NCBI GenBank assembly: GCA_020431405.1
Contig: JAGQIK010000043.1
Span: 1-38,335 of the forward strand
DNA: 38,335 nt
Reading direction: 5' to 3'
Origin: Myxococcales bacterium
GTDB taxonomy: Bacteria; Myxococcota_A; Polyangia; GCA-2747355
Position numbers and translations under genes: made by a program. Below the pieces are notes generated by a model. The model searched no databases. It worked only from the letters and a program-made list of their open reading frames with translations, and was not told the DNA's origin. Of the stretch, positions 17,357 through 29,024 are shown piece by piece (the stretch's first letter is position 1; each line of letters starts with the position of its first letter).

Positions 17357-18199
17357 ATGACGCGCCTCGCGATTCTCGCAATTGTAGGCATGCTTAGCGG
17401 CGCCGTGGGCCTCCCGTCGCGCGCCGAGGCCAAGCGCAAGCGGCGCCGGCCGCAGCCCAAGCGATTCGACATCAGCAAGCACGTGGACTACTTGCGCGTT
17501 TACAGCGACGGCAAGGGCCACTTCTTCGTCGTGCCGGACTTCGTGCGCGCCCCGCACAGACACCGCACCAGCGTGGTCTTCTACGGCAACGGCAAGGTGT
17601 TCTACCGGCAGCGCGTGCCGGGCGGATCGCGCAACGGACCGAAGTTCACCTACACCATCTTCGATCCGCGCGCGCGCTATCCGATCAATTCCTACTTCTC
17701 GGCCAACGATCACGAAGGCTTCTTTCAGTGCAGCAAGCGCCGCACGAAGGTCAAGGAGCTGCTCGGCGCCCGGCGTACGCGCGTGCTCAAGCGCGCCAAG
17801 TTCTACGACGTGTACTGGCGCCGCAGCGTCCACGCGCTGCTGCGCGACGACGACGGCGTCTACTACTACGTCGACAAGCTGTGGGTGCCCTTTCGTATCC
17901 GCGGCAACCCACACGGCAGCGACGACCGCGGCTTCGAGGTCTACTCGGGGCTGCGCGGCAAGCTCAAGCGGCTGCGCATGAAGAACATCGTCAACGATTC
18001 TGCCGGCCAGATCTTCATCACGACCAAGGGCAAGCTGAAGCTGATCGTCGGCGACAAGCCCGCATGGTACTCGCGCGGCAAGAAGACGCAGCTGACCAGC
18101 ATCGAGGTCAAGCGTTCGACGCTCGCGCGCGTGCAGATCTACATGCAGCTCGGCGTCTATCGCGGCGAGCGGCTCGAAAAGCCCTGCGACGACCTGTAG
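17357..18199 (+). CDS. Secreted protein of unknown function
   Basis: The product is 280 residues from the ATG at 17357, which gives a type I signal peptide (MTRLAILAIVGMLSGAVGLP, cleavage probably after AEA). The mature protein is basic and aromatic (many Tyr, Phe, Arg, Lys). It contains repeated strand-like segments such as HFFVVPDFVRAP, SVVFYGNGKVFYRQ, FYDVYWRRSVHALL, GVYYYVDKLWVPF and RGFEVYSGLRGKLKRL, which suggests an all-beta domain. Two Cys occur (FFQCSKRR and the C-terminal PCDDL). It is divergently transcribed from the kinase gene, with 81 nt between the two starts, and converges on the permease gene. I do not recognise a family. Confidence 0.75.
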   Translation: MTRLAILAIVGMLSGAVGLPSRAEAKRKRRRPQPKRFDISKHVDYLRVYSDGKGHFFVVPDFVRAPHRHRTSVVFYGNGKVFYRQRVPGGSRNGPKFTYTIFDPRARYPINSYFSANDHEGFFQCSKRRTKVKELLGARRTRVLKRAKFYDVYWRRSVHALLRDDDGVYYYVDKLWVPFRIRGNPHGSDDRGFEVYSGLRGKLKRLRMKNIVNDSAGQIFITTKGKLKLIVGDKPAWYSRGKKTQLTSIEVKRSTLARVQIYMQLGVYRGERLEKPCDDL

Positions 18200-18223
18200 A
18201 CCTGCAGACCCGTAGCGGCCTGC

Positions 18224-19456
18224 TCAAGCCTCGAAGCCAGCCGCGCGGATCGCCTGGCGCACTTGCGCCTCGCTCAGCCCGCCGTCCACCACCGCGCGCT
18301 TGCGCTCGAAGTCGACCTGCGCCGCCTCGACGCCCTCCAGCCGCGCGAGTGACTTCTGCAGTCGGTTGGCGCAGCCGCCGCAGGTCATGCCCTCGACAAC
18401 GAGCTCGATGTGCCGCGGCTCGAGGCTCGGGCCTCGCCGCATGCCGCGCGCCAGCCGCCGCTGTGCCACGCGGCGCGCGAGACTCTGCAGCGCGAAGCGC
18501 GCGACCATCGCCGTCAGCAGCACGGCGCTGCCGATGGCGATGACGCCGTGCGCGTGCGCGTGGCTCGCCACCGCGCGCGCCGCGTCGGCGTTGGGCAGCA
18601 CGAAGCCGAAAGCCGTGCCCAGCGCGACGCTGCCGATGACGATGCTCGCCAAGTACGCCGCGAGCGCCCTTCCGCCGAGCGTCGCGTAGACCGCGCCGAT
18701 GGTCGCCACGTTGCTCGCCGGCCCGGCCATCAAGAACACCAGCGCCGCGCCCGGCGGCATGCCCGCCGCCACCAGCGCGGCCGCGATAGGCACCGAGGCG
18801 GTGGCGCAGACGTACATCGGCAGGCTGATCAGCAGCGCGGCGAGCACGGGCCACATCCCGCCCCCCAGCGTGGCCATCGCCGATCTCGGCACATAGGTGC
18901 TGATCGCCGCCGACGCGACCACACCCACGACCACCCAAGGCCAGATCTCGCGCACCATCGTCAGCGCGTGGTCGACACCCTCGCGCAACGTCGGCCGGCG
19001 CGCTTCGACGCTGGCAGCCTCGCCAGCGGCGCCTTCATTGGCGTCGGTCGCTGCGTCCGCGCGGCCGACCAGCGCCTGCGTCAGCGCGCCACCGACGAGG
19101 CCGGTAACGAGCGCGCTGCCCACCTTGAACAGCGCGAACGGCCAACCGAGAAACGCCGCGCTGACCAGCAGCGAGTCGATGCCTGTCTGGGGTGTGCTGA
19201 TCAGAAAGCCGACCGTCGCGCCGCGGTCCGCGCCGTCGCGCCGCAGCCCGAGCCCGGCCGGGATCACGCCGCAAGAGCACAGCGGCAGCGGAATGCCGAG
19301 ACCCACCGCCTTGCCCACGCCCCAATAGCCGCGCAGCTGGCGGCGAACGAAGCCGCGCGGCAGCAGCACGTGCACGAGGCCCGCCACCGCGGCGCCGAAC
19401 AACAGCCACGGGGCCAGTTGAGCGAGCACATCCCACGTCGCGCTGATCATCTGCAT
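18224..19456 (-). CDS. Heavy-metal efflux permease (COG0701/SO_0444-like) with C-terminal HMA domain
   Basis: The product is 410 residues. Residues 1-330 form a polytopic permease with the family motif PLPLCSCGVIP (C60, C62), SAFLGWPFALFKVGSAL, and MYVCATASVPIAAAL (C217). An Ala-rich loop lies around 130-155. A His/Ala patch (ASHAHAHG) precedes the last helices. Residues 349-410 are a heavy-metal-associated domain with MTCGGC (C359, C362). Family knowledge: the COG0701 permease group includes exporters of Cu/Zn or organoarsenicals. The fused HMA domain argues for Cu(I) or another soft metal. It lies divergent from the response-regulator gene that opens the oxidase island, so a link to copper supply for cbb3 is possible but unproven. 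Confidence 0.88.
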   Translation of the reverse strand: MQMISATWDVLAQLAPWLLFGAAVAGLVHVLLPRGFVRRQLRGYWGVGKAVGLGIPLPLCSCGVIPAGLGLRRDGADRGATVGFLISTPQTGIDSLLVSAAFLGWPFALFKVGSALVTGLVGGALTQALVGRADAATDANEGAAGEAASVEARRPTLREGVDHALTMVREIWPWVVVGVVASAAISTYVPRSAMATLGGGMWPVLAALLISLPMYVCATASVPIAAALVAAGMPPGAALVFLMAGPASNVATIGAVYATLGGRALAAYLASIVIGSVALGTAFGFVLPNADAARAVASHAHAHGVIAIGSAVLLTAMVARFALQSLARRVAQRRLARGMRRGPSLEPRHIELVVEGMTCGGCANRLQKSLARLEGVEAAQVDFERKRAVVDGGLSEAQVRQAIRAAGFEA

Positions 19457-19610
19457 CGGATCGGGCGGTCGTCGTCGCGGGCGACCTCATCCCGATGATA
19501 CCCAACACGGCGGCCTATCGCCCGTGCCGCTCACGTCGTGCTGCCACGATCCTGCGCGCTCGACCGCGCGGCCGCGGGTCAAGCTGACTCGGCGTGGTGC
19601 GTCATCGCGA

Positions 19611-19691
19611 GCTGTGAGGCCTGTCAGCGCGCGAAAAAAGGCCGCGTTCGCACCTCGTCGCTCGGCATGCGCATTGCTGAGGCCTCACAGC
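19611..19691. promoter_or_regulatory. Paired palindromic operators containing AGGCCT
   Basis: GCTGTGAGGCCT (19611-19622) and its exact 12-bp reverse complement AGGCCTCACAGC (19680-19691) flank 57 nt. Each copy is itself a near-palindrome, GCTGTGAGGCCTGTCAGC and GCTGAGGCCTCACAGC. Centres of the two AGGCCT cores are 63 bp apart, six helical turns. The pair lies between the divergent metal permease and response-regulator genes, the second site ending 33 nt before the regulator start. This suggests two dimer sites for one regulator, possibly with looping. Confidence 0.5.
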
Positions 19692-19724
19692 AACGTAGCC
19701 ATGACTCGCAAGAGGACTGCGCGC

Positions 19725-20150
19725 ATGTTCGAAGGACACCCCACGGCCGAGCTGGAAATAGGGACTGGCGCGAAAATGGTCACAACCGATGGGTTGAGGG
19801 TTCTCATCGTCGAGGACGATGGAAACAGCCGCGAGAGCCTCGCCGCGGCGCTCGTGGACGGGGGGCACCAAGTCTCCATGGCCTCGGGCGCTCACTCGGG
19901 TGTGGAGCTTTTGCAGACAACCGAGGTCGATGTGATCGTGACGGATCTCATGATGGAGGCGGGAGACGGCTTCCACATGGTGGCGCACGGCGTCGCGCGA
20001 AACGTCCCTGTGATCGTCGTCAGCGCGTTCTGCGGGCCCGAGCAACGTGCGTTGGCCAAGGCGCGCGGTGCTTTCGACTGCCTTGGCAAGCCGATCGATC
20101 TCAACGAGCTCGAGGCGACCTTGCTCGCCGCCGCTGCCAGCCGCCGCTAG
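19725..20150 (+). CDS. Single-domain response regulator
   Basis: The product is 141 residues from the ATG at 19725, which has AGAGGA 8 nt upstream; an ATG at 19701 in the same frame is less well placed. After a 22-residue leader the receiver domain is complete: LIVEDD (acidic pair), phospho-acceptor D74 in VIVTDLMME, VVSAF (conserved Ser) and LGKPID (K122). No output domain follows, so it acts by protein contact, as a phosphate shuttle or a decoy for a kinase. It is 179 nt upstream of the sigma-54 regulator gene and in the same direction, and probably belongs to the same signalling set. Confidence 0.88.
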   Translation: MFEGHPTAELEIGTGAKMVTTDGLRVLIVEDDGNSRESLAAALVDGGHQVSMASGAHSGVELLQTTEVDVIVTDLMMEAGDGFHMVAHGVARNVPVIVVSAFCGPEQRALAKARGAFDCLGKPIDLNELEATLLAAAASRR

Positions 20151-20168
20151 CGTCCAAAGCCGGATCGC

Positions 20169-20211
20169 TCTGACACAGGGCCTGGTGCGTCTTGCGCCCG
20201 TATGTGTCAGA
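20169..20211 (+). promoter_or_regulatory. Dyad resembling an enhancer (UAS) for a sigma-54 activator
   Basis: TCTGACACA (20169-20177) and TGTGTCAGA (20203-20211) are perfect 9-bp inverted arms separated by 25 nt. The interior adds GGGC/GCCC pairing (20178-20181 with 20196-20199). Relative to the sigma-54 promoter candidate just downstream, the arms are at about -112 and -70, the usual enhancer range. A terminator is less likely, since no U-run follows. Confidence 0.5.
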
Positions 20212-20255
20212 ATGGCCCATAGATGGCGCCCGGATTCCGTTCAACACCGATAAGT

Positions 20256-20269
20256 GGCATTATTACAGC
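20256..20269 (+). promoter_or_regulatory. Sigma-54 (-24/-12) promoter candidate for the regulator operon
   Basis: TGGCATTATTACAGC has GG (20256-20257) and GC (20268-20269) exactly 10 nt apart, with a consensus-like TGGCA at -24 in an unusually AT-rich setting. The -12 element (ACAGC) is less canonical than TTGC. The predicted start is about 20281, 49 nt before the regulator ATG. Confidence 0.5.
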
Positions 20270-20329
20270 GGTTTATGCCTGCGGCCTGTCGGCATGCTTG
20301 ATGCTGCAAATCCCCACCAGGAGACGCGC

Positions 20330-21768
<1,439 letters not shown>

Positions 21769-21769
<1 letters not shown>

Positions 21770-22911
21770 TGGGCCGAGACGCCTCTTCATCGTCAGCACC
21801 GCTCGAGTACGTGATGGCGCACGCCGCGCTGTCCAACATGGTGGACGCCGTCATCAACATCGACGAGCGCGGGGTGATGCAGTCCGTCAACCGCGCCGCG
21901 GAGAAGATGTTCGGCTACTCCGCTGCCGAGCTCTTGGGCCACAACATCTCGATGCTGATGCCGCAGCGCTTCGCGGACCAGCACGACGTCTACATCACGC
22001 GCTACCTCGACTCGGGCAAGGCCAACATCATCGGCGTGGGGCGCGAGGTCGAGGCGCAGCGCCGCGACGGCACGACGTTTCCTATCGACCTCGCCGTGAG
22101 CGAGACGATGATCGACGGTGTCCGCGTCTTCACGGGCATCTTGCGCGACATCACCGACACGCGCCGCGCCGAGGCCGCCGAGCGACGGCTGCACGAGCTG
22201 CAGATGCAGCACACCGAGATCGAGCGCATCGCCGTTGCGGGCGAGATGGCCGCGATGGTGGCGCACGAGATCCGAACGCCGCTCAACGCCCTGGCGATCA
22301 ACGTGCAGATGGCGCAACGCCTGCTGCGCCGTGGCGGCGCGGAGTCCGGCGAGCGCGCGCAGCAGCTGCTCGGCAAGCTCAGCGGCGAGATCCAGCGCAT
22401 CAACACGCTGCTCGAGGAGTATCTCAAGGTCGCGCGGCGCCCCAGCACCGACGAGGACCACGACGTTGATACCTCGCACATCCTGCGCGAGGCGGTGGAG
22501 TTCGTCACGGTCAAGGCCGAGCGCGCCGGAATCCGCATCGAGACGTCCTTCGGCGAGTCGGCGATGGTTCGCGCCAATGGCGGGCGACTGCGTCAGATCG
22601 CGCTCAACCTGCTGCTCAACGCTATCGAAGCGGTGCGCGGCTCGGGCGCCGCCAACGGCACCATCAGCGCGCGCACGGGTGTCGACGGCGACGACGCGTT
22701 GTTGATCGTCGCCGACAACGGGCCAGGCATCGCACCCGAGGATCTCGACCGCATCTTCAAGCCCTTCGTCACCACGCGCGAGAAGGGAACCGGCCTCGGG
22801 CTGGCGATTTGCGATCGCATCGCACGTTCGCTGGGCGGCTCGATCCGAGCCGAGTCTACGGTCGGCGAGGGCGCCAAGTTCATCGTGCGCCTGCCGATCT
22901 CAGCCGAATGA
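21769..22911 (+). CDS. FixL-like PAS histidine kinase
   Basis: The product is 380 residues. The GTG start shares its G with the TAG stop of the regulator gene; GGAGG lies 4 nt upstream. The PAS domain (about 15-130) ends in GILRDITD and keeps the FixL haem-pocket pattern: HDVYITRY (H72, Y75, R78) corresponds to the FixL haem-ligand segment HDxYxxRY, and IIGVGR (I87, R92) to the distal pocket Ile and Arg. FixL's H214 position is Asn (N86), which is not the iron ligand. Next come a HisKA H-box AMVAHEIRTPLNAL (H166) and a HATPase with DNGPGI and GTGLGLAI. There is no TM, so it is a cytoplasmic sensor. Oxygen sensing through b-type haem is inferred; haem binding is not shown by sequence alone. 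Confidence 0.93.
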
Positions 22912-23071
22912 CACCCGTCATGGCGTAGGCGCTCGAAAGCGGGCCACAACGACACGCCCGCTCTGCCGCCCCACAGCACTGCGGGTCATTCAGCGCCTCG
23001 GACCGCGCCGAAACTCGCGCGCTTTCCCAACTGACCCGTCTGATACCAGTCATTTACGGCAGCTAGGTGTT

Positions 23072-23085
23072 GGTCTTTTCTTTGC
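23072..23085 (+). promoter_or_regulatory. Sigma-54 (-24/-12) promoter candidate for the cbb3 operon
   Basis: TTGGTCTTTTCTTTGCT has GG (23072-23073) and GC (23084-23085) exactly 10 nt apart with TTTGC at -12, inside a T-rich stretch that stands out from the GC-rich surroundings. The predicted start is about 23097, leaving a leader of about 46 nt before the ccoNO ATG. No FNR/FixK box of the TTGAT-N4-ATCAA type was found in the 231-nt gap. Confidence 0.55.
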
Positions 23086-23142
23086 TTTGCACGCGGGCAC
23101 CGACCCCGCGGCTTTTGCGCAAGGCCCCAACTGGAGTGACTG

Positions 23143-25394
<2,252 letters not shown>

Positions 25395-25398
<4 letters not shown>

Positions 25399-25601
25399 AG
25401 CTCAGCGACGCGGTCGGTCACGCCGGCCTCAGCACCTACACCGAGATCGCGCTCGTCATCTTCTTCGTCGCGTTCGTCGGCATCGTTGCCTACACGTTCG
25501 CGCGCCGCAACCGAGACAAGTACGACCAGGCATCGCACATGCCGCTCGACGATGACACGCCCGTCAACCCGCGCGGAGCCGAGGAAGGAGCGCTGCGATG
25601 A
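25395..25601 (+). CDS. ccoQ: cbb3 oxidase small subunit CcoQ
   Basis: The product is 68 residues, normal for CcoQ/FixQ. One TM (about 17-36, [20 protein letters not shown]) is followed by a basic turn ([10 protein letters not shown]) and a short acidic tail. Family role: assembly and stability of the oxidase complex, contacting CcoP. The ATG overlaps the ccoNO stop and its own stop overlaps the ccoP start (both ATGA), so translation is coupled. Identification rests on size, topology and position between ccoO and ccoP sequences. Confidence 0.9.
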
Positions 25602-26206
25602 GCGACAAGACAAACGCCGAGCGCGCAGCCGAGGCCAACATCGAGCACGAGAAGCTGCTCGAGCACGAGTACGACGGCATCCGCGAGTACGACAATCCAC
25701 TGCCGAGCTGGTGGACGGGCATCTTCATCGCCACCATCTTCTTCTCGGTGGGCTATCTGATCTGGTACCACGGCGGCGGCCCCGGCAAGTCCGAGCACGA
25801 CGAGTACCGTGCCGAGGTAGCCGAGTACATCAAGCGCGCCGCCGCGGCGGCCGCCAAGGCCGGCCCAGTGACGGTGGGGTCACTCAAGAAGCTCGCCGCC
25901 AATACGGCGCTGATGGGCACCACGCAGGCGACGTTCACCAAACACTGCGTGGTGTGTCACGGCAGCCAAGGGCAGGGCAAGATCGGTCCCAACCTCACCG
26001 ACAACTACCAGATTCACGGCACGACCATCGTCGACCTGTTCAACACGATCCTCAACGGCGTGCCGGCCAAGGGCATGATCGCCTGGGGCAAGGTCCTCAA
26101 GCGTCATGAAGTGATGAGTCTCGCCGCGTACGTCTTCAAGCTGCGCGGCACCAACGTCAAGGGCGGGAAGGCAAAGGAAGGCAAGGAAGTCGCATCGGCG
26201 AAATAG
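25598..26206 (+). CDS. ccoP: cbb3 oxidase subunit CcoP, mono-haem short form
   Basis: The product is 202 residues. The N-terminus carries the FixP_N signature EHEYDGIREYDNPLPSWW directly before the TM (about 38-57), followed by an Ala/Lys-rich helix. There is only one cytochrome c domain: C117-VV-C120-H121, PNLTDNYQIHG, and M160 as likely axial ligand. Standard CcoP proteins are near 300 residues with two haem-c domains, so one domain is missing. The frame is intact with no sign of a frameshift. It donates electrons to CcoO. Its TAG stop overlaps the next GTG by one base. Confidence 0.94.
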   Translation: MSDKTNAERAAEANIEHEKLLEHEYDGIREYDNPLPSWWTGIFIATIFFSVGYLIWYHGGGPGKSEHDEYRAEVAEYIKRAAAAAAKAGPVTVGSLKKLAANTALMGTTQATFTKHCVVCHGSQGQGKIGPNLTDNYQIHGTTIVDLFNTILNGVPAKGMIAWGKVLKRHEVMSLAAYVFKLRGTNVKGGKAKEGKEVASAK

Positions 26207-27639
26207 TGAGAACCGCGATGCGCTCCAGGGCAGTAGAGATGAACACGCCACCTGCGCCAGAAGAACGGGTCCTACCGACCCTCAACAAGGACGGCACGCG
26301 CCGCAAGCTGCGGCCCGTGCTGTCCACCGGGCGCTTGCTCAGCGCGCGGCGTATCGTCGCCTACCTGCTGTTGGCGGCGTTCACGCTGATCCCCTACATC
26401 CACGTAGGCGGCCATCCGCTGATGCTGCTCGATCTTCAGCGGCGCACGTTCCACATCTTCGGCGCGACGTTTCTGCCCACCGACACGATCCTGCTGATGC
26501 TGCTGCTGGTGGCGATCATCGTCGGCGTCTTTCTGCTCACGGCGCTCTTCGGCCGAGTATGGTGCGGATGGGCCTGTCCGCAGACGGTCTACCTCGAGTT
26601 CGTCTACCGCCCCATCGAACGTCTGTTCGAGGGCAAGTCCGGCAACAAGGCCAGCGGTGGGCGCCGGCTTGGCAAGCTGTTCGTCTTTCTGCTGCTGTCG
26701 GGCTTTCTAGCGCACACCTTCCTGGCCTACTTCGTCGGCGTCGAGGAGCTGCTGAAGTGGGTGCGCAGATCGCCGTTCGAGCACCCGGCGGGTTTTCTGA
26801 TCGTGGCCGGTGTGACGGTGGCGATGATGGCCGACTTCGCCTGGTTCAGAGAGCAGACCTGCCTCGTCGCGTGCCCCTACGGGCGCCTGCAGTCGGTGTT
26901 GCTCGACAAGCAGTCGCTGATCGTGGGCTACGACTACGGTCGCGGCGAGCCGCGCGGCAAGCGGCGCAAAGCCAAGGAGGGCCAAGAGCAGGCGCCGGAG
27001 CTGGGCGACTGCATCGACTGTGGCCTGTGCGTGCGCACCTGTCCGACAGGCATCGACATTCGTGACGGGCTGCAGATGGAGTGCGTCAACTGCACGCAGT
27101 GCATCGACGCCTGCGACACGATCATGGATCGCGTGGGCAAGCCGCGCGGGCTGATCCGCTTTACCTCGGAGGACGAGCTGGCCGGCAAGCCGAAGAAGCT
27201 GCTGCGCCCGCGCGTGGTGGTCTACCCGGCGATCCTGGCGGTGGTCATCGGCCTGTTCGGCATGGCGCTGGCGCGCAAGGGCGACATCGAGCTGACCGTG
27301 CTGCGCGGCATCGGCGCGCCGTTCACGCTGCTCGACGACGGCACCGTCAGCAACCAGCTGCGCATCAAGATCGTCAATCGCAGCAGCAAAGACGAGCGCT
27401 ACAGCATCGCGCTGCTCGGCGCCGACGGAAAGAAGCTCGGCGACGCCAACTTCGTCGTGCCGCAAAACCCACTGCCGGTGGCGGCGGGCAAACGTGGCGT
27501 GGCCTCGGCGTTTGTCACCGCGCCTCGGGCCTTCTATCGAGGCGGCGTGCGGGCGGTCCAGATCGAGGTCAAGGGCGCGGGCGGGATTACGGCGCGCGCC
27601 AAGTATCGTTTGCTCGGGCCTCGCGGAGGCGGCAAGTGA
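26206..27639 (+). CDS. ccoG: CcoG/FixG/RdxA-type 4Fe-4S membrane protein
   Basis: The product is up to 477 residues. The GTG at 26206 fits the overlap pattern of this operon; an ATG at 26239 is a shorter alternative. Several TM helices carry CGWACP (C120, C124) and CLVACPYGRLQ (C219, C223), both typical of CcoG. Two ferredoxin-type 4Fe-4S motifs follow: CIDCGLCVRTCP (C269, C272, C275, C279) and CVNCTQCIDAC (C293, C296, C299, C303). After a last TM comes a periplasmic Ig-like domain of about 110 residues. Family role: cupric reductase needed to supply Cu(I) for Cu-B of cbb3 oxidase. It lies within the ccoNOQP-GH-IS cluster, in the standard order. Confidence 0.96.
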   Translation: MRTAMRSRAVEMNTPPAPEERVLPTLNKDGTRRKLRPVLSTGRLLSARRIVAYLLLAAFTLIPYIHVGGHPLMLLDLQRRTFHIFGATFLPTDTILLMLLLVAIIVGVFLLTALFGRVWCGWACPQTVYLEFVYRPIERLFEGKSGNKASGGRRLGKLFVFLLLSGFLAHTFLAYFVGVEELLKWVRRSPFEHPAGFLIVAGVTVAMMADFAWFREQTCLVACPYGRLQSVLLDKQSLIVGYDYGRGEPRGKRRKAKEGQEQAPELGDCIDCGLCVRTCPTGIDIRDGLQMECVNCTQCIDACDTIMDRVGKPRGLIRFTSEDELAGKPKKLLRPRVVVYPAILAVVIGLFGMALARKGDIELTVLRGIGAPFTLLDDGTVSNQLRIKIVNRSSKDERYSIALLGADGKKLGDANFVVPQNPLPVAAGKRGVASAFVTAPRAFYRGGVRAVQIEVKGAGGITARAKYRLLGPRGGGK

Positions 27640-28250
27640 CGCAGCAAGAACCGCAAACGGATGCGGCGCCGCGGGAGGCGCCTACGACGGCTGCTGCGCG
27701 GCCAGACAAAGCGCCGCGCAGCGGGCGCCACTGGGTGGCGATCATCGTGCTGATGCTGGTTGGCCACGTGGTGGCGGTCACGGTGCTGATCGTCAGCTCG
27801 AGCGGTGACCCGTCGCACCAAGTCATCCCGGACTACTACAAGAAGGCCGTGCGCTGGGATCAGCACATGGCTCAGCAGCGCCGCAACGCCGAGCTCGGTT
27901 GGAGCCTCGACGTCAGCATGAAGCGCCTAGCGGCGCGCGGTGGCGAGCGCGTAGGCGCGGTCGAAGTCGCTGTGGCGCTGCGCGACCGGCTCGGGCGCGC
28001 CCTGCGCGGCGCCGACGTCAAGCTGCGCGTGTTTCACAAAGCGCGCGCCGGGCGCATGCTGCGCGCGAGCCTCGCCGAAGGCGCCGCCGGACACTACAGC
28101 GCCAAGCTGCGCATGGTGCGGCTCGGCCTGTGGCAGCTCGACTTCGTCGTCGAGCACGGCGGCGCGCGCTTCACGCAGCGGCTCGATCGCGAGCTGCTGT
28201 CGCGCGTCGGCAAGCTAGCGCACCGGCGCGTGGCACGAGGAGCCGAATGA
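27636..28250 (+). CDS. ccoH: CcoH/FixH family protein
   Basis: The product is 204 residues from the GTG at 27636, which overlaps the ccoG stop (GTGA); GGAGG lies about 7 nt before it. A 30-residue Ala/Pro-rich N-terminus precedes one TM (HWVAIIVLMLVGHVVAVTVL). The FixH signature follows (PDYYKKAVRWDQHMAQQRRNAELGW), with a periplasmic beta-sandwich of about 100 residues. CcoH is required for assembly and stability of the cbb3 complex in the membrane. It overlaps the following gene by ATGA. The N-terminal extension is longer than usual. Confidence 0.93.
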   Translation: MTQQEPQTDAAPREAPTTAAARPDKAPRSGRHWVAIIVLMLVGHVVAVTVLIVSSSGDPSHQVIPDYYKKAVRWDQHMAQQRRNAELGWSLDVSMKRLAARGGERVGAVEVAVALRDRLGRALRGADVKLRVFHKARAGRMLRASLAEGAAGHYSAKLRMVRLGLWQLDFVVEHGGARFTQRLDRELLSRVGKLAHRRVARGAE

Positions 28251-29020
28251 CCACGCTGCTGCTGTCGGTGCTCGGCGCGAGCTTGCTCGGCAGCTTGCAC
28301 TGCGCCGGCATGTGCGGGCCGTTCGTGGCGTTCTATGCCGGCGCTGGCGGTGCGTCGGGGTCGACGTCGGCGTCACGCCGCGGCGCGGCTCACGCGCTCT
28401 ACAACGGCGGACGCCTGCTGACCTACGTGGTGCTCGGCGTGCTGGCCGGCAGCCTCGGCGCGGGCATCGATCGCGCCGGCACGCTGGTCTCGCTCTCGCG
28501 CCTCGCCGCACTGGTGGCCGGGGTCGTGATGATCGCCTGGGGCATCTCGCGCCTGCTCGAGCTGCTCGGCGTCAACCTGCAGCGCTTCGCCGTGCTGCGT
28601 GTGCCGTGGGTCTCGCGCGTTGTCGCCGCCTTGCGTAGCGGCCTGGCGCAGCGCTCGCCCGCCGCGCGCGCGCTGATCCTCGGCGTCAGCTCGGGGCTGC
28701 TTCCATGCGGGTTTCTGTGGGCCTTCGTGGTGACCGCCGCCGGCACGGGCTCGCCGCTGAGCGGCGCCGCGGTGATGCTCGCGTTCTGGCTCGGCACGGT
28801 GCCCGTGCTGCTCGGTCTGGGGGTCGGCGCGGCGCGGCTGGCGCGCTGGCTCGGCCGCGCGGTGCCGGCGCTGACCGCCTGCGCGCTGGTGGTCGTCGGC
28901 GTGCTGGCCTTGGCGGGGCGGCTCGGCGTCGCGACGCCACATGGTGTCAGCGGTGGCGGCGGCGGCGGCGGCGTGCACAGCTGCTGTCACGGCAAAGCCG
29001 CCGCGGCGAAGAAGCGCTAG
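28247..29020 (+). CDS. TauE/SafE-like membrane protein of the cbb3 operon
   Basis: The product is 257 residues with about six TM helices. The N-terminus has SLHCAGMCGPFVAFYAG, the hallmark of the COG2836 branch of the sulfite-exporter TauE/SafE superfamily, and SGLLPCGFLWAFVV repeats the proline/cysteine theme mid-protein. The C-terminal tail is a glycine run followed by VHSCCHGK, a likely soft-metal ligand patch. Homologues are often placed between ccoH and ccoI; a role in copper handling or cytochrome biogenesis is suspected from context, whereas sulfite export is only the superfamily name. It is coupled to ccoH by ATGA and lies 4 nt before ccoI. Confidence 0.85.
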   Translation: MTTLLLSVLGASLLGSLHCAGMCGPFVAFYAGAGGASGSTSASRRGAAHALYNGGRLLTYVVLGVLAGSLGAGIDRAGTLVSLSRLAALVAGVVMIAWGISRLLELLGVNLQRFAVLRVPWVSRVVAALRSGLAQRSPAARALILGVSSGLLPCGFLWAFVVTAAGTGSPLSGAAVMLAFWLGTVPVLLGLGVGAARLARWLGRAVPALTACALVVVGVLALAGRLGVATPHGVSGGGGGGGVHSCCHGKAAAAKKR

Positions 29021-29024
29021 CGCG

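Noticed and set aside
20169-20211. Dyad as an intrinsic terminator of the single-domain response regulator gene
   Set aside because: No U-run follows the second arm and the spacing to the -24/-12 element fits an enhancer better, though a terminator function is not fully excluded.
22000-22050. Loss of haem binding in the PAS domain because FixL His214 is Asn here
   Set aside because: In FixL the iron ligand is the His of HDxYxxRY (His200 in the Bradyrhizobium protein), which is conserved as H72; the H214 position is a pocket residue.
25598-26206. ccoP broken by a frameshift
   Set aside because: The reading frame is continuous, overlaps both neighbours by 1-4 nt and ends after a complete cytochrome c domain, so a natural short form is more likely.
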